Source of the DNA: Armillaria gallica
Lineage: Eukaryota > Basidiomycota > Agaricomycetes > Agaricales > Physalacriaceae
Direction: 5' to 3'
Assembly (NCBI GenBank): GCA_037576215.1
Contig: JBANDB010000003.1
Coordinates: 6,696,001-6,760,000, forward strand
DNA: 64,000 nt
The translations under genes and the position numbers were made by a program. Of the stretch, positions 45,932-59,849 are shown one piece after another. The notes beneath the pieces are model-generated. The model was not told the DNA's origin. It saw only the letters and a list, made by a program, of their open reading frames with translations, and ran no database searches. Each line of letters starts with the position of its first letter. Within the stretch, counting starts at the first letter, position 1.

Positions 45932-48900
45932 TCAGGGTTCACTTTCTTTCGTTGACGATGCAGTCATGGCACTCTGGCTTCCTCTGAGCTCATCCCAGCC
46001 AGGTGCGTTCACGATATTCACTGTGGCGGCCTTACTAGACGAAAGCGTTACCCTCTTGTTGAGCTCAAACTTTGAAAGTCTCGCCCCAGTGCTATCTAGA
46101 GATCCGTTTAAGTAACAATGCGACAATGATATATATTGAAATTCATACTCAAGGCCCAGAGGGATATAAGAACGACATTGGTGCCGTGGTGGTTGAGAAT
46201 CCCCTCTGGAATGGGATAACTGACTTGGGGACCAAGGGATGACAGGAACCTGTGCAAAGATTTGAGTAAGGGTCACGGTTTCCGTGATTTATAAACAAAC
46301 CTTCCAAATTGCCATCCATTCACGTATATCAGCAAGCGATAAGGGTTGATATAGTCAAGCTCGAAATCAAAAGCAAGCGGAATGTCGGCAGTGCGAGGAA
46401 TATCGAGATCAAAGGTTGTACGGTAGACCGCGACCCCGGCTTTTGAGGTACCGTCATATGGCGTGCAGGATTTATTCCATTCAGAAGCCTCGTATCCGGG
46501 AAGATGAGCGCCTGTTACCAAGTTCGACTTTGGGATCAAAGATACTCCTCAATATCACGTACCAGCACGTTCGAACCACCAACCCCCTTCGTTATATGGC
46601 CCTCTAACGTAGTCAGGAGCGAGTTCGCCGCCGACATCTGAAACATATCAGATTTTTTTTAATTTCTCAGGCTGCGCACTTACTACCAGCCACTCTCCAT
46701 TCTTTGAAGTCCGATCCATCATTTGAGTGTAACGTATATCCCCGGATACCTCGGGGCGTTTTGAATTCATCGTCAATATTATCTGGCAATAACTGATAGG
46801 CGGTCAAGACGTGGGGAGTGACAGTCTCTCTTACAATCCTGATTCATTCCTGTAGAGTCGTGAATAATCGTCAAGACTATCATGATATCAGCATTCTAAA
46901 CTTCAGCCTCATTCTCGGCAAGCTTACCATTATCACCATCGACGAGTTGATCCACAGTGAAGTCGTATGTGGCAGATAGTATGTCGACCCCGTCTTGACT
47001 GTGTGAAGAACCTTGACCTGAGCCTAGGAAATGACCATTGAGGAAAACCGAGTAACCAAAGGAAAAGCCCCTGAATTTTCGCTGAATTCGCGTCTGAGAT
47101 GCTTGGATTTACACTCTCTTACCCTTGAATGTCGAGCGATACCCCGGAGGCGCCGCCTAAGAAATGTCCTCGCCAGACCCATTGTCCTGTTTCACAGCAT
47201 CCATTAAAAAAAACGAACCGCAAGGAAAGGAGACAGCACACCAGCGTGGAAGCCATATCTACGAGCATTATATGTCAACCATGTTCCAGGTTGGTAAGAA
47301 AGTTCACCTACTCGCTAGAATAGAGAACATACTGGTAGAAAGGCTGCATGAAAACAAGTAAAGGGTAACAAAACTGCATCGCACCAACCTTTCCGGCGGT
47401 CGGTTGCTGCGGTCTTTTAGTCGACGTCTTGTTCGCCACCACCCAGGTAGTGTCGTCAAAATCCAACGCCAGTTCTGGCAGAGAGTCGGCGCATCTCCAA
47501 TGGACTTCTTTCATACGAGGAATACCCACGTCGTTGAGGTGACTAGGGAACGAAACCACGCCTCGCAGGCTTCCGATGTCGCTTTCCTTGGCCGCGATGC
47601 GCTGTCCATTCCATGTCAGAGAGGTATAAACAGATGGTCCAAACACGTCAATCGTCGTGGTGCTGTTCAGATCTCCGACAAGGTTCAGGGTTGATCCGTG
47701 GTAGGACACTGAACGAACAAGATAAGGACCTCGGACAAAGACCGAAGGCACGTTAGGAGAGGCGTCATAGTGGCCGTGACCGTACCCTAAAGAGAAGCGG
47801 GATACCCAGAAGCCACCAGCAGTCTTCTTGTCCGCGATTATCAAGCGAACGCTGTCGATCGTCAATACGGATATTGCGGAGGGTGAACCAGACACTGTGA
47901 TGATCTGCAGACAGTGCAATCCATTATTATCGAAGAAAAAGAAAATAAAGAACTCACATTGCCCGAGGACTTCGCGCTAATACTCGAGGATCCTTTGCGA
48001 GCCACTTTGGTCTGCGCGGAACTGGCCTGAAGAACTATCTCTACATATTGCCCCTCCAGAGCATATAAGATTATTGTATCAATCTGCGGAAAGTAAGCTG
48101 TCACCATACAGGTCTAATTAATTCTTATACAATGGCGTACCCCATCAAAAGTAGCCCAAGTCATAACCTGAAGCAGAGTGTTAATTGAGATCACAGGACA
48201 AGATACAGCTTCGTCTACCTCAGCGGTTGAATAGATCAAAGTGGAGCTTCCAAACGGATAGTTCGTAACGATGATTTTAGACTCTCTACCAGCCAGAGTG
48301 ATATTCTGCGCTCGAGGAATGACCATCTCGTTTCCAATCGTGGTGTTAACCTTGAGGATGAAGCTCGTATCGGTAGTCTTCTTGTTAGTAAGCTGTCGGA
48401 CGAAGTAGAGATTAGCCCCAGATGAGGGGGAATGAAGATGGGTCGTATAGACGTCCGCAGATTCACTATAGGCAGTTCCACTACCCACGGTTCCATTGCC
48501 GATACGGCCAGCCAGTAAGTAATCGGGTGACGCATGAAGGAAGTAGGATTGCAGCTTCAATTCATCGATTTTGGGCGTCAATGTCCTGTCTTCGCGAATG
48601 GCCTAGGACGAGTTAATTTCTGTTAATATTTTGATTGTAGCGTAGACATACGGCACCGTAACTAGACACCATTAGTCCCCTTTAAAACCATGAAAGGAAA
48701 ATGACTCAACTCGTAACTCGAGTATATGGTATGCGTATGCATGTTACCCCAATTGGTTCCACCTAACTATCAGCTAGGGAATTCAATGATATCGGCATGA
48801 AAGTACGAACCATATGTCATATACAAATTTTGAATTGCTGTCCCAGCGGCATAATTGTTCTGATATCAAATAAGCTTCGCATGACCAAGTGCTTCCAAAG

Positions 48901-50661
48901 CCGTTTACCTTGTAATATACCTAAAGAAGTTCACTGAATATATTATAAACAGTCTCGCATACCTTACGTTAGCAAATTGTTCGTTGATGAGCTTGTAACA
49001 ATTGTCGTAATTTGGGCCAGACCAGTAATCGAATGCACCACCTATTGCGAAGATGAATACACGATCTAGTAACTGACAAAACGCACACCTTGCCACTCGA
49101 ACAGAGCCAGAGGTTCCGCGGGATTCAGTCTTTGGTGATTAGCGTCATGCTCTGGAGTAGCCCCATGAGGCCGTATAATGACACGAGCAGTATACATGCT
49201 CACGAGTCGACAGTTCTGTCCACACTTCCGGTTTATCGCAATCGAAACCGAGAGGGTAGCTGTCGTGTTCATTGTTCTTAGTATCAACTGAACTAGCCCT
49301 AGCAATTAGAACCTACCCATCCCAACCGTATCTGACAGAAAATAAGACACTCGGCAGCGCAGCAGGAGCAGGCGAACCGAGGAAACTCACAAGTCCACCT
49401 TCCCCAAGCCAGGCTCAGAATATTGCGCTCCAGCATTTTTGTCATTGTGAATCGTGGGTATTTTCGTTAAGCCATTTGCTCGATATGTATCTTCAATTTC
49501 CTGCATGTGCTCGCTCAGACCTGGTATTCCCAAGGACTGGCTGGTAAAGTACTCGTTTTCACTTTGAATGGCTTATAAGAGGTACGTCAGCGAGGCGCTC
49601 GCATTGTCGAGATGCTCGTACCTATGACTGGGCCATCCGGATACTGAAGTGTAGCCAGGATGAGAAGAGACTCAGAAACACAGTCAATTCTTACTTGGTA
49701 CGGGGCGGTCTCTTGAGAAAATTGTTCGATACTGAATTCTGCTCTAGCAAATACGCAATTAGATCTCGAGAGCGACTTACTAAGGTCGCCATGCCTCCTT
49801 GTAATCCGTCACATTAGTCCTCGCCAACCCCGCAAGGTTCGATACCCATGCGGGAATACCACCTAAAATAATTGAGTATATCAGGGCTGAGGAATCCTTA
49901 ATAATGTACCGCCTGCTGTCTCCGCATTGACGTAAGGACTGGATACCAGGATTAATAGTTGCGCTTGAAGCCATCTGAAGACATACCCGGGACGAACGAT
50001 GACAAGGATACCCACTTGTTTTGCGACCTCGTAGAATGCCGTCAGATTGTTGTGACCAGTGAACCTGACCTCCTTTGCATTCGGGGCCGACAGTCCCCAG
50101 TGCCCTGTTTATATCCACGATAAGCAAGATGAAGATGTTCCATAGGGAAGGTCATTACAATAGACAGACACCCCGTTGAATCCAGATGCCTGACTTTTTC
50201 TTCAGTGGGTGAGGACACGTCGAAAACCATCAGACTTGCCTTGAATCTACGAACTCCGTAAGTAGCTGAAATAAAATTAGAAGACGGATACTTACTTCTC
50301 CAGCACGTCGTACCATAGTTCTGGCGCCGGTAAACGAAACGGATGAAACTCTCCGGAGAAGATCATGGCTCGCTAGTTTCGAAATTGTTAGATACAAAGT
50401 AGTTTCCATTTGTAAAAGCAACCCACCTTGCCATCCAACAAGACCGAGTGCTGATCAAAAGTGACTGCAGCGCTGGATCGTCCGTTATAAAAGTCCGCTG
50501 ATGCAATGGTGAGCAGAGATTGAAGGAGGCTCTGAGGACTTACGGGATCCTTCAGGAAGTACATATTTTGAGCTTTCGTCCACTGTGGATTGCCGACCCG
50601 AGAGAGACGTCGACAGTCCAGCCACTAGAACGGAGAAAAAAATAGACACGGCGATCTTCAT
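45932..50661 (-). CDS. Secreted beta-galactosidase, glycoside hydrolase family 35
   Basis: Extracellular enzyme releasing terminal beta-D-galactose from plant cell-wall polysaccharides or galactosides. Many exons on the minus strand, spanning 4.7 kb. The start at 50661 gives a signal peptide (MKIAVSIFFSVLVAGLSTSL). GH35 landmarks in order: MIFSGEFHPFRLPAPELWYD (about 50360-50300), WGLSAPNAKEVRFTGHNNL and VAKQVGILVIVRPG (about 50090-49985), GIPAWVSNLAGLARTNVTDY (about 49860-49800), the acid/base Glu in IAIQSENEYFTS (after the intron near 49575), SYPLGFDCDKPEVWTEL, and the nucleophile Glu in LALFEWQGGAFDYW (across an intron near 49090-49050). Later beta-sandwich domains include YLLAGRIGNGTVGSG and GTSKAGVAVYRTTFDLDIP. 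The last exons give PIPEGILNHHGTNVVLISLW and NAPGWDELRGSQ. I found no disruption, but not every junction was verified. Confidence 0.87.
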
Positions 50662-51352
50662 GACACCCAGGCTCCAGAGTGAACTCGCGGGGACAACTTG
50701 TATATAAGTAAGCATCAAGAGAGATCTTCTATCAGAGAATCATATCACTACGTCCTTGGCCATAGGTCACACGGGTCATTTTCCCTCAATTCAAACGGCC
50801 GGTCCGTGGATAGGCTTCACAGAAGACACAAGGCCCATCTTATGATGTCATCAGACTGATATCTGACCAGTTAAAGCGCAATGTTTGAAGGTGGGGCAGA
50901 TATAATGCGACCCTTACCCTCGGAAGAATAGGAACCATATGCAAGTTAGATCCTGGAAGAAATTCGCCGTCTTCAAAAAATCGTTTGAGGGTCATGCGGT
51001 CTCCATCACGGTTGCGACGGGCCGATAGAACTGTGGGACACAATAATATGTCTTCGGGGTAGTTGTCAAGAACGAGAGCTTCGTAAGGCTTCGGAGATGA
51101 CATTAAACCTTCTTGGAGAGGGGAAAGTACTTGGAACTTGAAGCTTAAGGCTCCGGAAAGATTATTTATTTAAATTACGTTGGGGCTTCCGTCCCGCGAA
51201 TGAGATATGCCCGGAGAATTATATTTTATAATATTTATTTATTTATTTGATAATGTCGTAGTGGGTCTAAACTCTGTGCATAGCACGATGAGCTCTATTA
51301 GCTCAGCGAAAGGTTTGAACGACGACAAAAAATAATGGAAAGATCTATCCGT
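50662..51352. other. Intergenic between GH35 and right Dicer
   Basis: An 87-codon minus-strand ORF (51103-50840, MSSPKPYEALVLDNYPEDIL) has no recognised family and may be an orphan or a relic. A (TTTA)n-like A/T tract lies near 51225-51250. The sequence next to 51353 shows no similarity to the flank of the left Dicer after 23432. Confidence 0.45.
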
Positions 51353-54300
51353 CTACTCTACATGGAACAAGTGTATGGCCTTTTCAGCAGCTGCAAATTT
51401 GACTTCCAACTTCGTTACCTTGCCTCTGTTAAGATCTGTCACCCGTGCGTCCTCCAATACCCTGATTTCCCCTCCCTTCTCTTGCTTCAACGCTATCACA
51501 CAGCTAATATTTCCCTTCTCTTCCGTAAACATATATTTCACCTTCTGTCCTCTTTTTGAGGCCCAGACAGATAGCCGTGAAACCGGATGAAGCACATCAA
51601 CGTCGTCCTTCACGATGCGCTCTAGCAGTGGCAACACACCAATCCTTCGCATAACATCTCTCGTCCCCTCTAGGCTTCCTTCAGAGTCAAGGAATACTGC
51701 GCCGAAGAGACTTTCGATCATGTCACTGAAGAATTTCGGCGCTTGTAGCCTAGTCAGTGCTGCCCAAGGATAGATCTTCCCGTTCTCCAAACCGTCGGCA
51801 ATCGAATCCGAAAGCTTCTGAAACCTGTCAAACGTTACACGCTGATCCTCCAGAACACGAGGGCTGCCATGCAAGAGGCACTTCCACAGATATATGTCCT
51901 CCTCCTCCTCTTCAAGCTGGATCCGATTCCCCGATCCCATGGGCCGAGGCATATAGCTTCGAACCTTCAAACAACACTTCAAGCACAGGTAGGCTAGAAT
52001 ATGCCCATTCACGACAGCGGACTTGCGAAGGTGCATGTGCCCAGGACTGTACTCCTTGGCTTCTGCACGATACAGATAATCCGAGACAACCATGTCCATC
52101 ACTGCGTCTCCCAGGAACTCCATACGCTCATAAGAGATCGTGCCAAAGTCCTGCTGATGACTCGGATGGGTGAGGGCTTCGAGGAGTATGAGTTTGTGTC
52201 TAAACTCGTAGCCTAGCATTGATTCAACTTGGGATATCGTCTTCTCTGGCAATTCGACCCGCTGTCTGACTTCGGGTTCGATTCTGCTGACCCTTTGAAT
52301 CAAGGACGAGACACGGTCCGCAGTTGGTTGCCAATTAAGCTCGAGGCGGAAGAACTTTGCACATTCATAGCCCAGTTCGAATCCACCATGCAAATATGCA
52401 GCACCGATCGTAGATTCAACAACGTCCGCCAATACTGAAGAGTAAGATTAGAAGCAGAAACATGAGAGATCATTACACATTGAGCGTACCTTTCATTGAA
52501 AGCTCTCTTGCAACCTTTTTTGCGTTCTTGGCTTTCACTTCGTTCTTCGTGGGAACGGTCGCGACCGCCTCAGCCAACTTCTTCTCGCGGATAGGTGTGG
52601 TAGAATGCATATACGCAGGCTTCCACTTCTTACTGAGCAACCGATCTAAATGTAAACACGTCAGTATAGGAACACCGTATCGCCTTAGAACGAACCTCTA
52701 ATAATCCATTTGAACATTTCTCTAGAGATATTCTCCTTTGCCAGTCTAACATTAGCGACAGCGTGGTCCTTCCGTCTCGACAGGTACCCTTCGTGCCAGA
52801 GTGGGTGTTCCGACAGAAGCTGTATGCTGACCATGTACTTCAGCACCGTATCTCCTAGCGTTTCTAAACGTTGATAATTATAGCGTTCTTGCGACAATGG
52901 GGCCGTTATAGCGATAGTCATTAGTTGCGATGGAATGGCGTAAAGATGAGATGATGGAGTGAACATCCTATCCCGCATGGACTGAACAGTGAGCGACATA
53001 GCTAGTGCGCGCAGGACCGAAGGCAGGAGGGATACATATTCAGTCTCCAACGGAGAGATAAGTGTGACTGCAGTGTAGTTCGGGATCAGCAGAACTCTCT
53101 TCGGTGGTTGTCGAGAACCTTCTTTGGCGGGCTTGGTGGGCGGCAGCAAGAAGTTACTCTTAGATGGCAAAACCTCGGCGACGATGAGCGGGTAGGGGAA
53201 ATCTTCTAAATCATCATGCCGAAAATATCTGGTCTTCATATCCTCTAGCTCTTCTTCGTTGACAGTATCATACCGCCAAGCGATGAATCGATATACTTTC
53301 CCGAACTGGAATCCAGCTCGTACAATAGTGAGGTCCTGAGGGTACCAAAAGGCCTCCCCAAGATCCTGTGCATTCGCATCAAAGGCGAACTTATTGGTTC
53401 GTCCTTCGCGTTCGTTCTCTTCTCTGAGCCACGTGCGACGCTCCTCCCATTCGTCATCTTCCGTCCCATGAGGGGGAAGGAAAAGGTACGAAAAATCTAG
53501 GTCATCCCAAGTCATCCGCTGACCATGCATGGTCCAGAACAACCGCCGAGTATACTCGCGCGCTCGAGTAACTACTTCTTCATCAAGACCGACTTGTCTA
53601 ATACTTCGGAGGGTAACCTTGATGGGACCATGAGGTGTGAATAGTGTCGGAGGACCATCGTTCTCGAACCATGACGGCGGGCACTGTGTACGCGTGAACA
53701 TATGCAGAGGAGGCAGATCTCCCAGTGTCAACTCCGAGCAATACCAGACTGCGATGCTATCATCCACTGGCGCCCATGGGTTGATCTGTGGCGATACGCT
53801 GACAATACCGACACGCTTCTCTACTTCGCTTTCTAGCTTCTTGATCTCCTCGTCTCGGAAAAAGAGCGGTAGGAGATGGTCATCCAGTAATTCGTTGTCG
53901 TATAGTGCTTTGTATGCCTTAAAGGCTGCATGCCGATGAGCGGACAGTTTGGTGGGGTGAATTCTTTCTGTGGAATGCACCCTGAGTTCAGAACTCAGGA
54001 ATCTAGGCAATGTGACCGTAGAACCCCAAGGTCCGGAATAGGGTACGACGACACTAGTAGACCGGTTTTCAAACGAATGCCATCCGAGTGGCAGATCAGG
54101 GGGATCCAGATCGTACAAAGGTTGAAAATCGAGATTGAAACTCGCACTTGGATGAACAGCTACGAAATGGGCTAGATGGGGAAGAGCTGACTCCAGAGTC
54201 AGTAGAGCACTGACAAACGGTGACATGAGCAACGGATACCGGCTTTATATAAGCACTTACCCCGTTGATGGTACCCTGAATTCTTCCCACTCATCCCATT

Positions 54301-56071
54301 CGTCTGGCTCAGCCGTCATCACCCTCTCCGGTTCATTGCACAAGCGCAGCACTTCCGCTTCAGTGCTCTCCCACTTGAGAACATCATCCTCATCCCCTCC
54401 ACCTCGCTGGAACATGACGATGAATGTGCTACGTTTCCGACGCGCCCGTCCTCGGCTTTGTAGCCACGAGACCATGTTCTGTGGAGGATCCCACCGTATA
54501 ACACATCCACACGCCTGGACGTCGATGCCCTCCTCAGCAACGGACGTTGAGATGATGAGATTCTTCTCGCCAATCCTGAAATCGCTCAGCGTCTCCTCCT
54601 GCGACTGCTTCAGCAGTTTCCGCGTCAGGTCCAAAAATCCATGCCGATAGCTGCTGTCCGATGTCCCCAGTAGACTCCCAATTTTGAACTTGTCTTTCGT
54701 TTCTGGATGGTGTGTGAGGATCTCTGTAAGCGCGAGAACCGCATCGCGACGCGTCACAAACACAAGCCCGCTAAACGCTTCATTGGCCGCCTCGAATTCC
54801 TCTTTCTCCTGTAATAGCGCTTTCACAAGCTCTGCCACTTTTTTAGACGAGTCCTCGACGATGTCGTAGGCATAATAGGACACAGGGCAAACACAAACTT
54901 GGTTCAGGAGGCTCAGCATATACTTCTTCTCCCTTGTCTGCCAAGAAGGCATTTCAGCGCCTTGGCAAGCCTTTTTGGCTTGTTCCAACACGGTGGAGAC
55001 ATACCAATCCGCTGCCCAAGCACCGAGGTCGAAAAGTATGTCGAGTGCCGTGCGCTCGAAATCGTGAAGACCCTTATGCGTGAAGGTGTTCTCCTTGAGT
55101 ATGGCCTTTGACAGTTTTTGGTCAAGTCGATAGTGCTCAGGTGACCGGGGGGAGACTCTGTCTAGGTTACGACGAAGAGAGATTATATAAGGGTCATTGT
55201 CAATGTTGAGAGTCCCCACGACTTGTCGTAGACTTTCCAAGTTGGTTGAAAATGGAGCATCATCTGGTGGGTCGTATCTGACATGCTTGAAAACAGGCCG
55301 GTGCACGTGTTTTGCCAGTTCTTCGCGATTGCGGCGGGGAGTGCGAATGACGCTGTCGAGGTTTCCTTCTATTTTACTGCAACAACCAGTCAGGCGAGGT
55401 GTCGTCAATATAACATTAGCTCTTACCTGAAAGCTTTGGCAACATCTCCGCCGTATATAGGACTGGCCGTCAAGCCCAAGATCATTGGCCTCGCGTATCG
55501 GGAATCCAGATTCGGCGTGTCCCGCGGCAAGAGTCCAAAGTAGAACTCCTTCATGATCATATTGTACGGCGCCTTGTCAATTGTATGATGCGCTTCGTCG
55601 AAAATCATCAATCCGATGTCCCGTCCCATTTGGATGTAGCTGTGACGTAAGGCATCGAGAAGTACCTGTGGGGTCGACACCACGATGCGATGGGTCTCAA
55701 TGACCTTCCGCCACAAAGATGCGTCTTTCCACTGATTCGGTTCCAAGGACCCCGATATAAGGCCGACAGATACAGGGAGCGCGGCCCGGATGACACGACA
55801 CTGCTGCTCGGATAATGCAACAGTGGGCACTAGAAACCACGATATCTGTGATCGAGATCAGTTACGACTGCGGCAGCCAGATGGCGGCACACACCTTGCG
55901 TGGCTCTCGTTCAACTTCAATCTTCAGCCGTAGCACCGCGATATGTGTCTTGCCCGAGCCTGTGTCCATCGCTATGATGATGTTTCTCTTGAGGCTCTCA
56001 TCGAGCATCTCTTGCTGGTAGCCTCTCGTGTGCACCGTCGTATCTTGCACAACATCGACGGCCGACATCAT
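51353..56071 (-). CDS. Dicer-like ribonuclease III, right copy
   Basis: Paralogue of the left Dicer with identical architecture. Minus-strand exons: 56071-55895, 55845-55427, 55376-54261, 54209-52696, 52645-52490 and 52434-51353, 1487 aa, all five introns GT-AG at the same positions. Every motif is kept: [76 protein letters not shown] and [16 protein letters not shown]. It differs from the left copy by scattered substitutions and two extra residues (FNLDFQ for FNFQ). Two patches are more diverged: after the helicase core (LRQVVGTLNIDNDPYIISLR against [20 protein letters not shown]) and in the Lys-rich exon 5. It starts MMSAVDVV, one Met longer, and its last residues are AIHLFHVE, because the duplication ends just before the stop. 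As in the left copy, no PAZ domain is recognised by eye. Confidence 0.95.
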
Positions 56072-59000
56072 TGATATCTAATTTTTAGCCTGTAAATAAA
56101 GTTAGTTTCGTATTCGTATCGCCAAGGCTTGAGGTAAAAGGTTGAGATTTCGCGGGAGTGTTGACGGTGGCTGGAGGGTGCCTTGGCGCTTATTATGAGC
56201 AGAGTGAGTCAGATCTAGAACAAGGCGCTAAAAATGCGACCTTGTTGGTGACAAGCAAGAGAAACCGAACTTTCGTTCGATACAAATGATGCAAAGGAAA
56301 ATGTTACTCTTGTCCAAAGCTTTCTGTTCGATTCTCTGTCAAAAAATAAATATTGAACTATCCTCGGTAGTAAGCACCTTAAACGTACCGTACTCCTTGC
56401 CACAATTCGTCTGTTCGGATATGTGTGAGCCAAAGGAATACACAGGTAATGGTGGTTGGAGTCAGAGAAGCGAATCAGTTGCCGTCTTGTCGCCGTATTC
56501 CGTTTTAGGCATGAATGCGTGTCGTTCGATTCCCGTTCTTGCCCGCCTCGAAAAGTATTCTACTGACATTCGTTACAATTATGGCACAACATAAAATATA
56601 CAAGACCATCGTGTCTAATTAATTTAGCTGTCGCAGGAATATCAAAAAATTCTAAATCCGAATTGGCTCAAGCTGTCTGGAGAGACGTCAATATGACTTC
56701 AGAGCTGCAACAAGGAAACGCGTACGTCTCCTCATCTATCTGTGCTATGAAAATGATCTCTGACTTCTCCGGCGAGTAAGCACATTCAGCATATATGTCA
56801 TCAGGATCAAGTCGGCTGTTAATTCTTGGTAAAAAATCAAGATAAGTGTCATATCAAGCTTCAAGTGTCAGACATTTCAAGGCTCACATCGCAAGTATGT
56901 TGTTCACGTACACTATCCGCGTCTTAGAGTCGCCTCTAAAAAAAGATGACTGATAAGCCTTACCTTTACTGAGCGCAAGATGCCCAAGCATCCATACGTC
57001 CTTCTTGACAACCAAGCAGTACTGGTACAACAATTCAGAAATGGGGTTTAAACAGCTTATACCAACTTACCGTTATGATCGCAGCTATTTGCACCATTCT
57101 ATCTTCTCGATTAGCTGCTGAAGTAGCAACAACACACGACCGACGCACACTGTGATGATGAGCCTAGCGTAAACATAATATGACACGTCGTCCCGGTACT
57201 TGGAGATCCTATAAGAATATCTATAAGCCTGTTTCACCCTGAATACCCCACGCACCATTGCAGGACACGCTTTCGGTTGCTTCCCAGACAATAGCAGGAG
57301 AAGAGGTTTATGACGATATCAAATGCCGTCGTGAAGGCCAGGATACCTACACAAACCAGCTACGAAGAGCATGCAGATCAGCATCTTTGTTTACTGATGG
57401 TTAAACTCCACCGACGGAACATACTACACCGCCTGAAAACGTGGAGAACGATTGCTGCGAAAATGGTACGATGGTGAGGACTATTCAAGACAGGTTGAAG
57501 AAAGCTGCATGGCAAGAGAAATGGAGACGCACTAATACTCGTGCCTTTAGACCAGAACTGACAGGTTAAACCACTTCTTGAAAAGAGCTGAAGACTTACC
57601 GAGGGCGCATAAGGCGACTGTCATCAGAGCTATAAATTTCCACTGCTTGACAGAATGCGCTAGTTGAGATAGTTAGTTGGGAAAGAGTCTATTGGTGTAA
57701 CTCGTACATATCCAGGCTCGAACGACGAAAAAGCTGCAGCGATACTACGTTAAAAAGGATAGAAAACAACACAGAGACGTACCCTTGAATAGCGAACATC
57801 ATACAGCACTGAATGTATAACGTTAGCCTTCCCATTGCTTGTGACCCTCAACGGAGAATTCATACCGCATTCTCTAGCTACAAGAATAAATATTCAGCCA
57901 AGATATTCTTGATCAGACGAAGCACGCACTGCAAATGTCCTGGAGCAAAAGAGTCAGAGCTTCCACAATCACCCGTCGTAGAAGCACGCACCATGGATAT
58001 GGCGAAGGTGATTTACGGGAATGGATATACATTTTCCCATTCATGATCTTCGCTACAGAATGGGAGACCACCACCGTACAGCAGGTATCGACAACCCTGA
58101 ACTAACATCATTAACTTCCGAGCACGCGTATAATATGAGGCAAACTTGCCATGAAGCGAACACCTTCGAATTCATGAATAAGTCATAACCCTTAGAATTA
58201 AGAGACACATACCATAATTCTGAAGGTTCTCGAATCCCCTTTGTGGTTCTGGCTGAAATAAAGACCAACATGTGAAGAAGTCACCATATAAGTCCTAACG
58301 TTAACAACATCATGTCAGGATTCATATCGATTCCGAATGGAAATGACACGCACGCTGCAGTGAGAGAGACAACAAGAAGTTCATATCCAAGAGAAATAAA
58401 ATCAGACAGCATATCACTGAGACCGGCTACAGCAATGAAAGAGAATGGCCTATGGACTTGACAAGTCATTTATATTGCCCTTCTGATCCTGGGCGATGCG
58501 CTTGATACCGATGCCCTAGGGACTCGTTTCAGGACAACACAGTGCCGGGCTTGCGACCTTGCCACGACGAGATCGCGATAACTGATGGATCCCATCATCC
58601 CGGTATCGATGGTGGCGTCTGCCGGGTCATTCACAATTGCTCTGGATCATGCAAATGGCCCGTGGCGGTAGGTGCTTTTCAGGCAGTGATATCGAGACCG
58701 GTGATAACGGAGGCCCTGGTCTCGGGGAACGGCAGCGACATTCTTACTTGTGGGCTGCGGTTACAGTTCAAGGACGCCATCTGATTCAACTCTGGATCAT
58801 CAGAGACCCTGGAAACATCTGGAGGGGCTCTGTGAATTAGCGCGAGGCGCAGTAAGTTCGGTGAGGCGTAGCGACAGAAGGGAATCAATAAGCAAAGTTC
58901 ATCGGTTTTGTACGTTTTTGCTATATCCTGCATAAACGTTAATGGCGGTAGCTGTACTCACCACCTGTGCGCTGCGACTCTGCGTACTCTCAGGCCGTGG

Positions 59001-59519
59001 TCACAATTCCGAAAAAGGAATTCTTAGACGCTATGATGGACTCGGGATCGGTCCGAGAATCCGGCTGCCGTGGCGCAACCGCGAGCTCTTTTTCGTGCGG
59101 CGTTCACTTGGCCGCGTGATGAGTCGGTAAAATGCAGACGGTACCAAGAAGCGGCGCCCCCCTTGGCGCCATGAGTCCAAATTCCAGCCTGCTCTACCAG
59201 TCACGGAACAATCTTCGTTCAGCAACTAGTATCGACTCGAACAGAATTCTTACCTCCAGAGTGTGTTGTAAGCTTTGGCCTTTATTTGACTCCAGCCAGG
59301 CGCGGTATATGATGGCACAAATACATTTTGCCCCCCTCAAAAAGAATGGCCCGCTGAAGTGGCTGAAACTTACTCCCGCGCGGAAGATCGATTACTAGAA
59401 CGGCCTACATGATTTATTGGATCCAGTAAATTCCGAGCGCGATTTAATGGACAAGGTAAACACCCATCAATATAGTCGCAGAAATTATATATAAGACAGC
59501 TCAATCTGTAGGAGCATCC
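56072..59519. other. Shared non-coding DNA of the right arm with degenerate exon-like blocks
   Basis: Matches left-arm 18714-14890 in reverse, without the 1.1-kb left-specific segment. Minus-strand stretches look like decayed exons of a multi-pass membrane protein: SLGYELLVVSLTAACVSFPF at 58469-58281, SELWYVSLNSKGYDLFMNSK near 58220-58160, and ALMTVALCALG near 57630-57600. No continuous gene can be assembled. The region just upstream of 56071 is the probable promoter of the right Dicer. Confidence 0.4.
58281..58469 (-). pseudogene. Hydrophobic ORF block conserved between arms (membrane-protein relic)
   Basis: 62-codon open frame with two hydrophobic stretches (FSFIAVAGLSDML and LLVVSLTAACVSFPFG), ending MLLTLGLIW. 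The left-arm counterpart near 15910-16055 is disrupted in this frame. It may be one exon of an old multi-pass protein; no family is assigned. Confidence 0.35.
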
Positions 59520-59849
59520 TCAGCAAACCACCAAACCTTCAAAGCTCCATTGAATCAGCCTGACTAGCAACCATCCCAAAATACCATGTTCGCTGTTCGT
59601 ATACACCGCCCTCTCTTCTCTCACCGAATACTGATCACCAAGGTTTATATTCAACAGACCATCGAAGTTCCCGTCTCCCAGACTTGCAGCACCGCTTCGT
59701 GCAGTTGCAGCTCGTAAATACTGTCATTCTTTATTCAAAAACTGCGCGCTGAATATTTTCATTCCAGTTGCTCCTGCGCTACTGGCCAGTGCAAGTGCTC
59801 CGAGTGCAAGCACTAAACCGATATTGTAATGAAACCTTGCCGTCAGCAT
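59520..59849 (-). pseudogene. Small secreted-type ORF with an in-frame stop
   Basis: The ATG at 59849 opens a 41-codon frame, MLTARFHYNIGLVLALGALA followed by LASSAGATGMKIF, which looks like a signal peptide with an A-x-A-like cleavage region. A TGA at 59726-59724 ends it. The same frame then stays open for another 67 codons (SLGDGNFDGLLNINLGDQYS, SEHGILGWLLVRLIQWSFEG) to 59520. A small secreted protein of about 108 aa with one premature stop, or a short peptide, would both fit. The left copy has lost its ATG. Confidence 0.42.
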
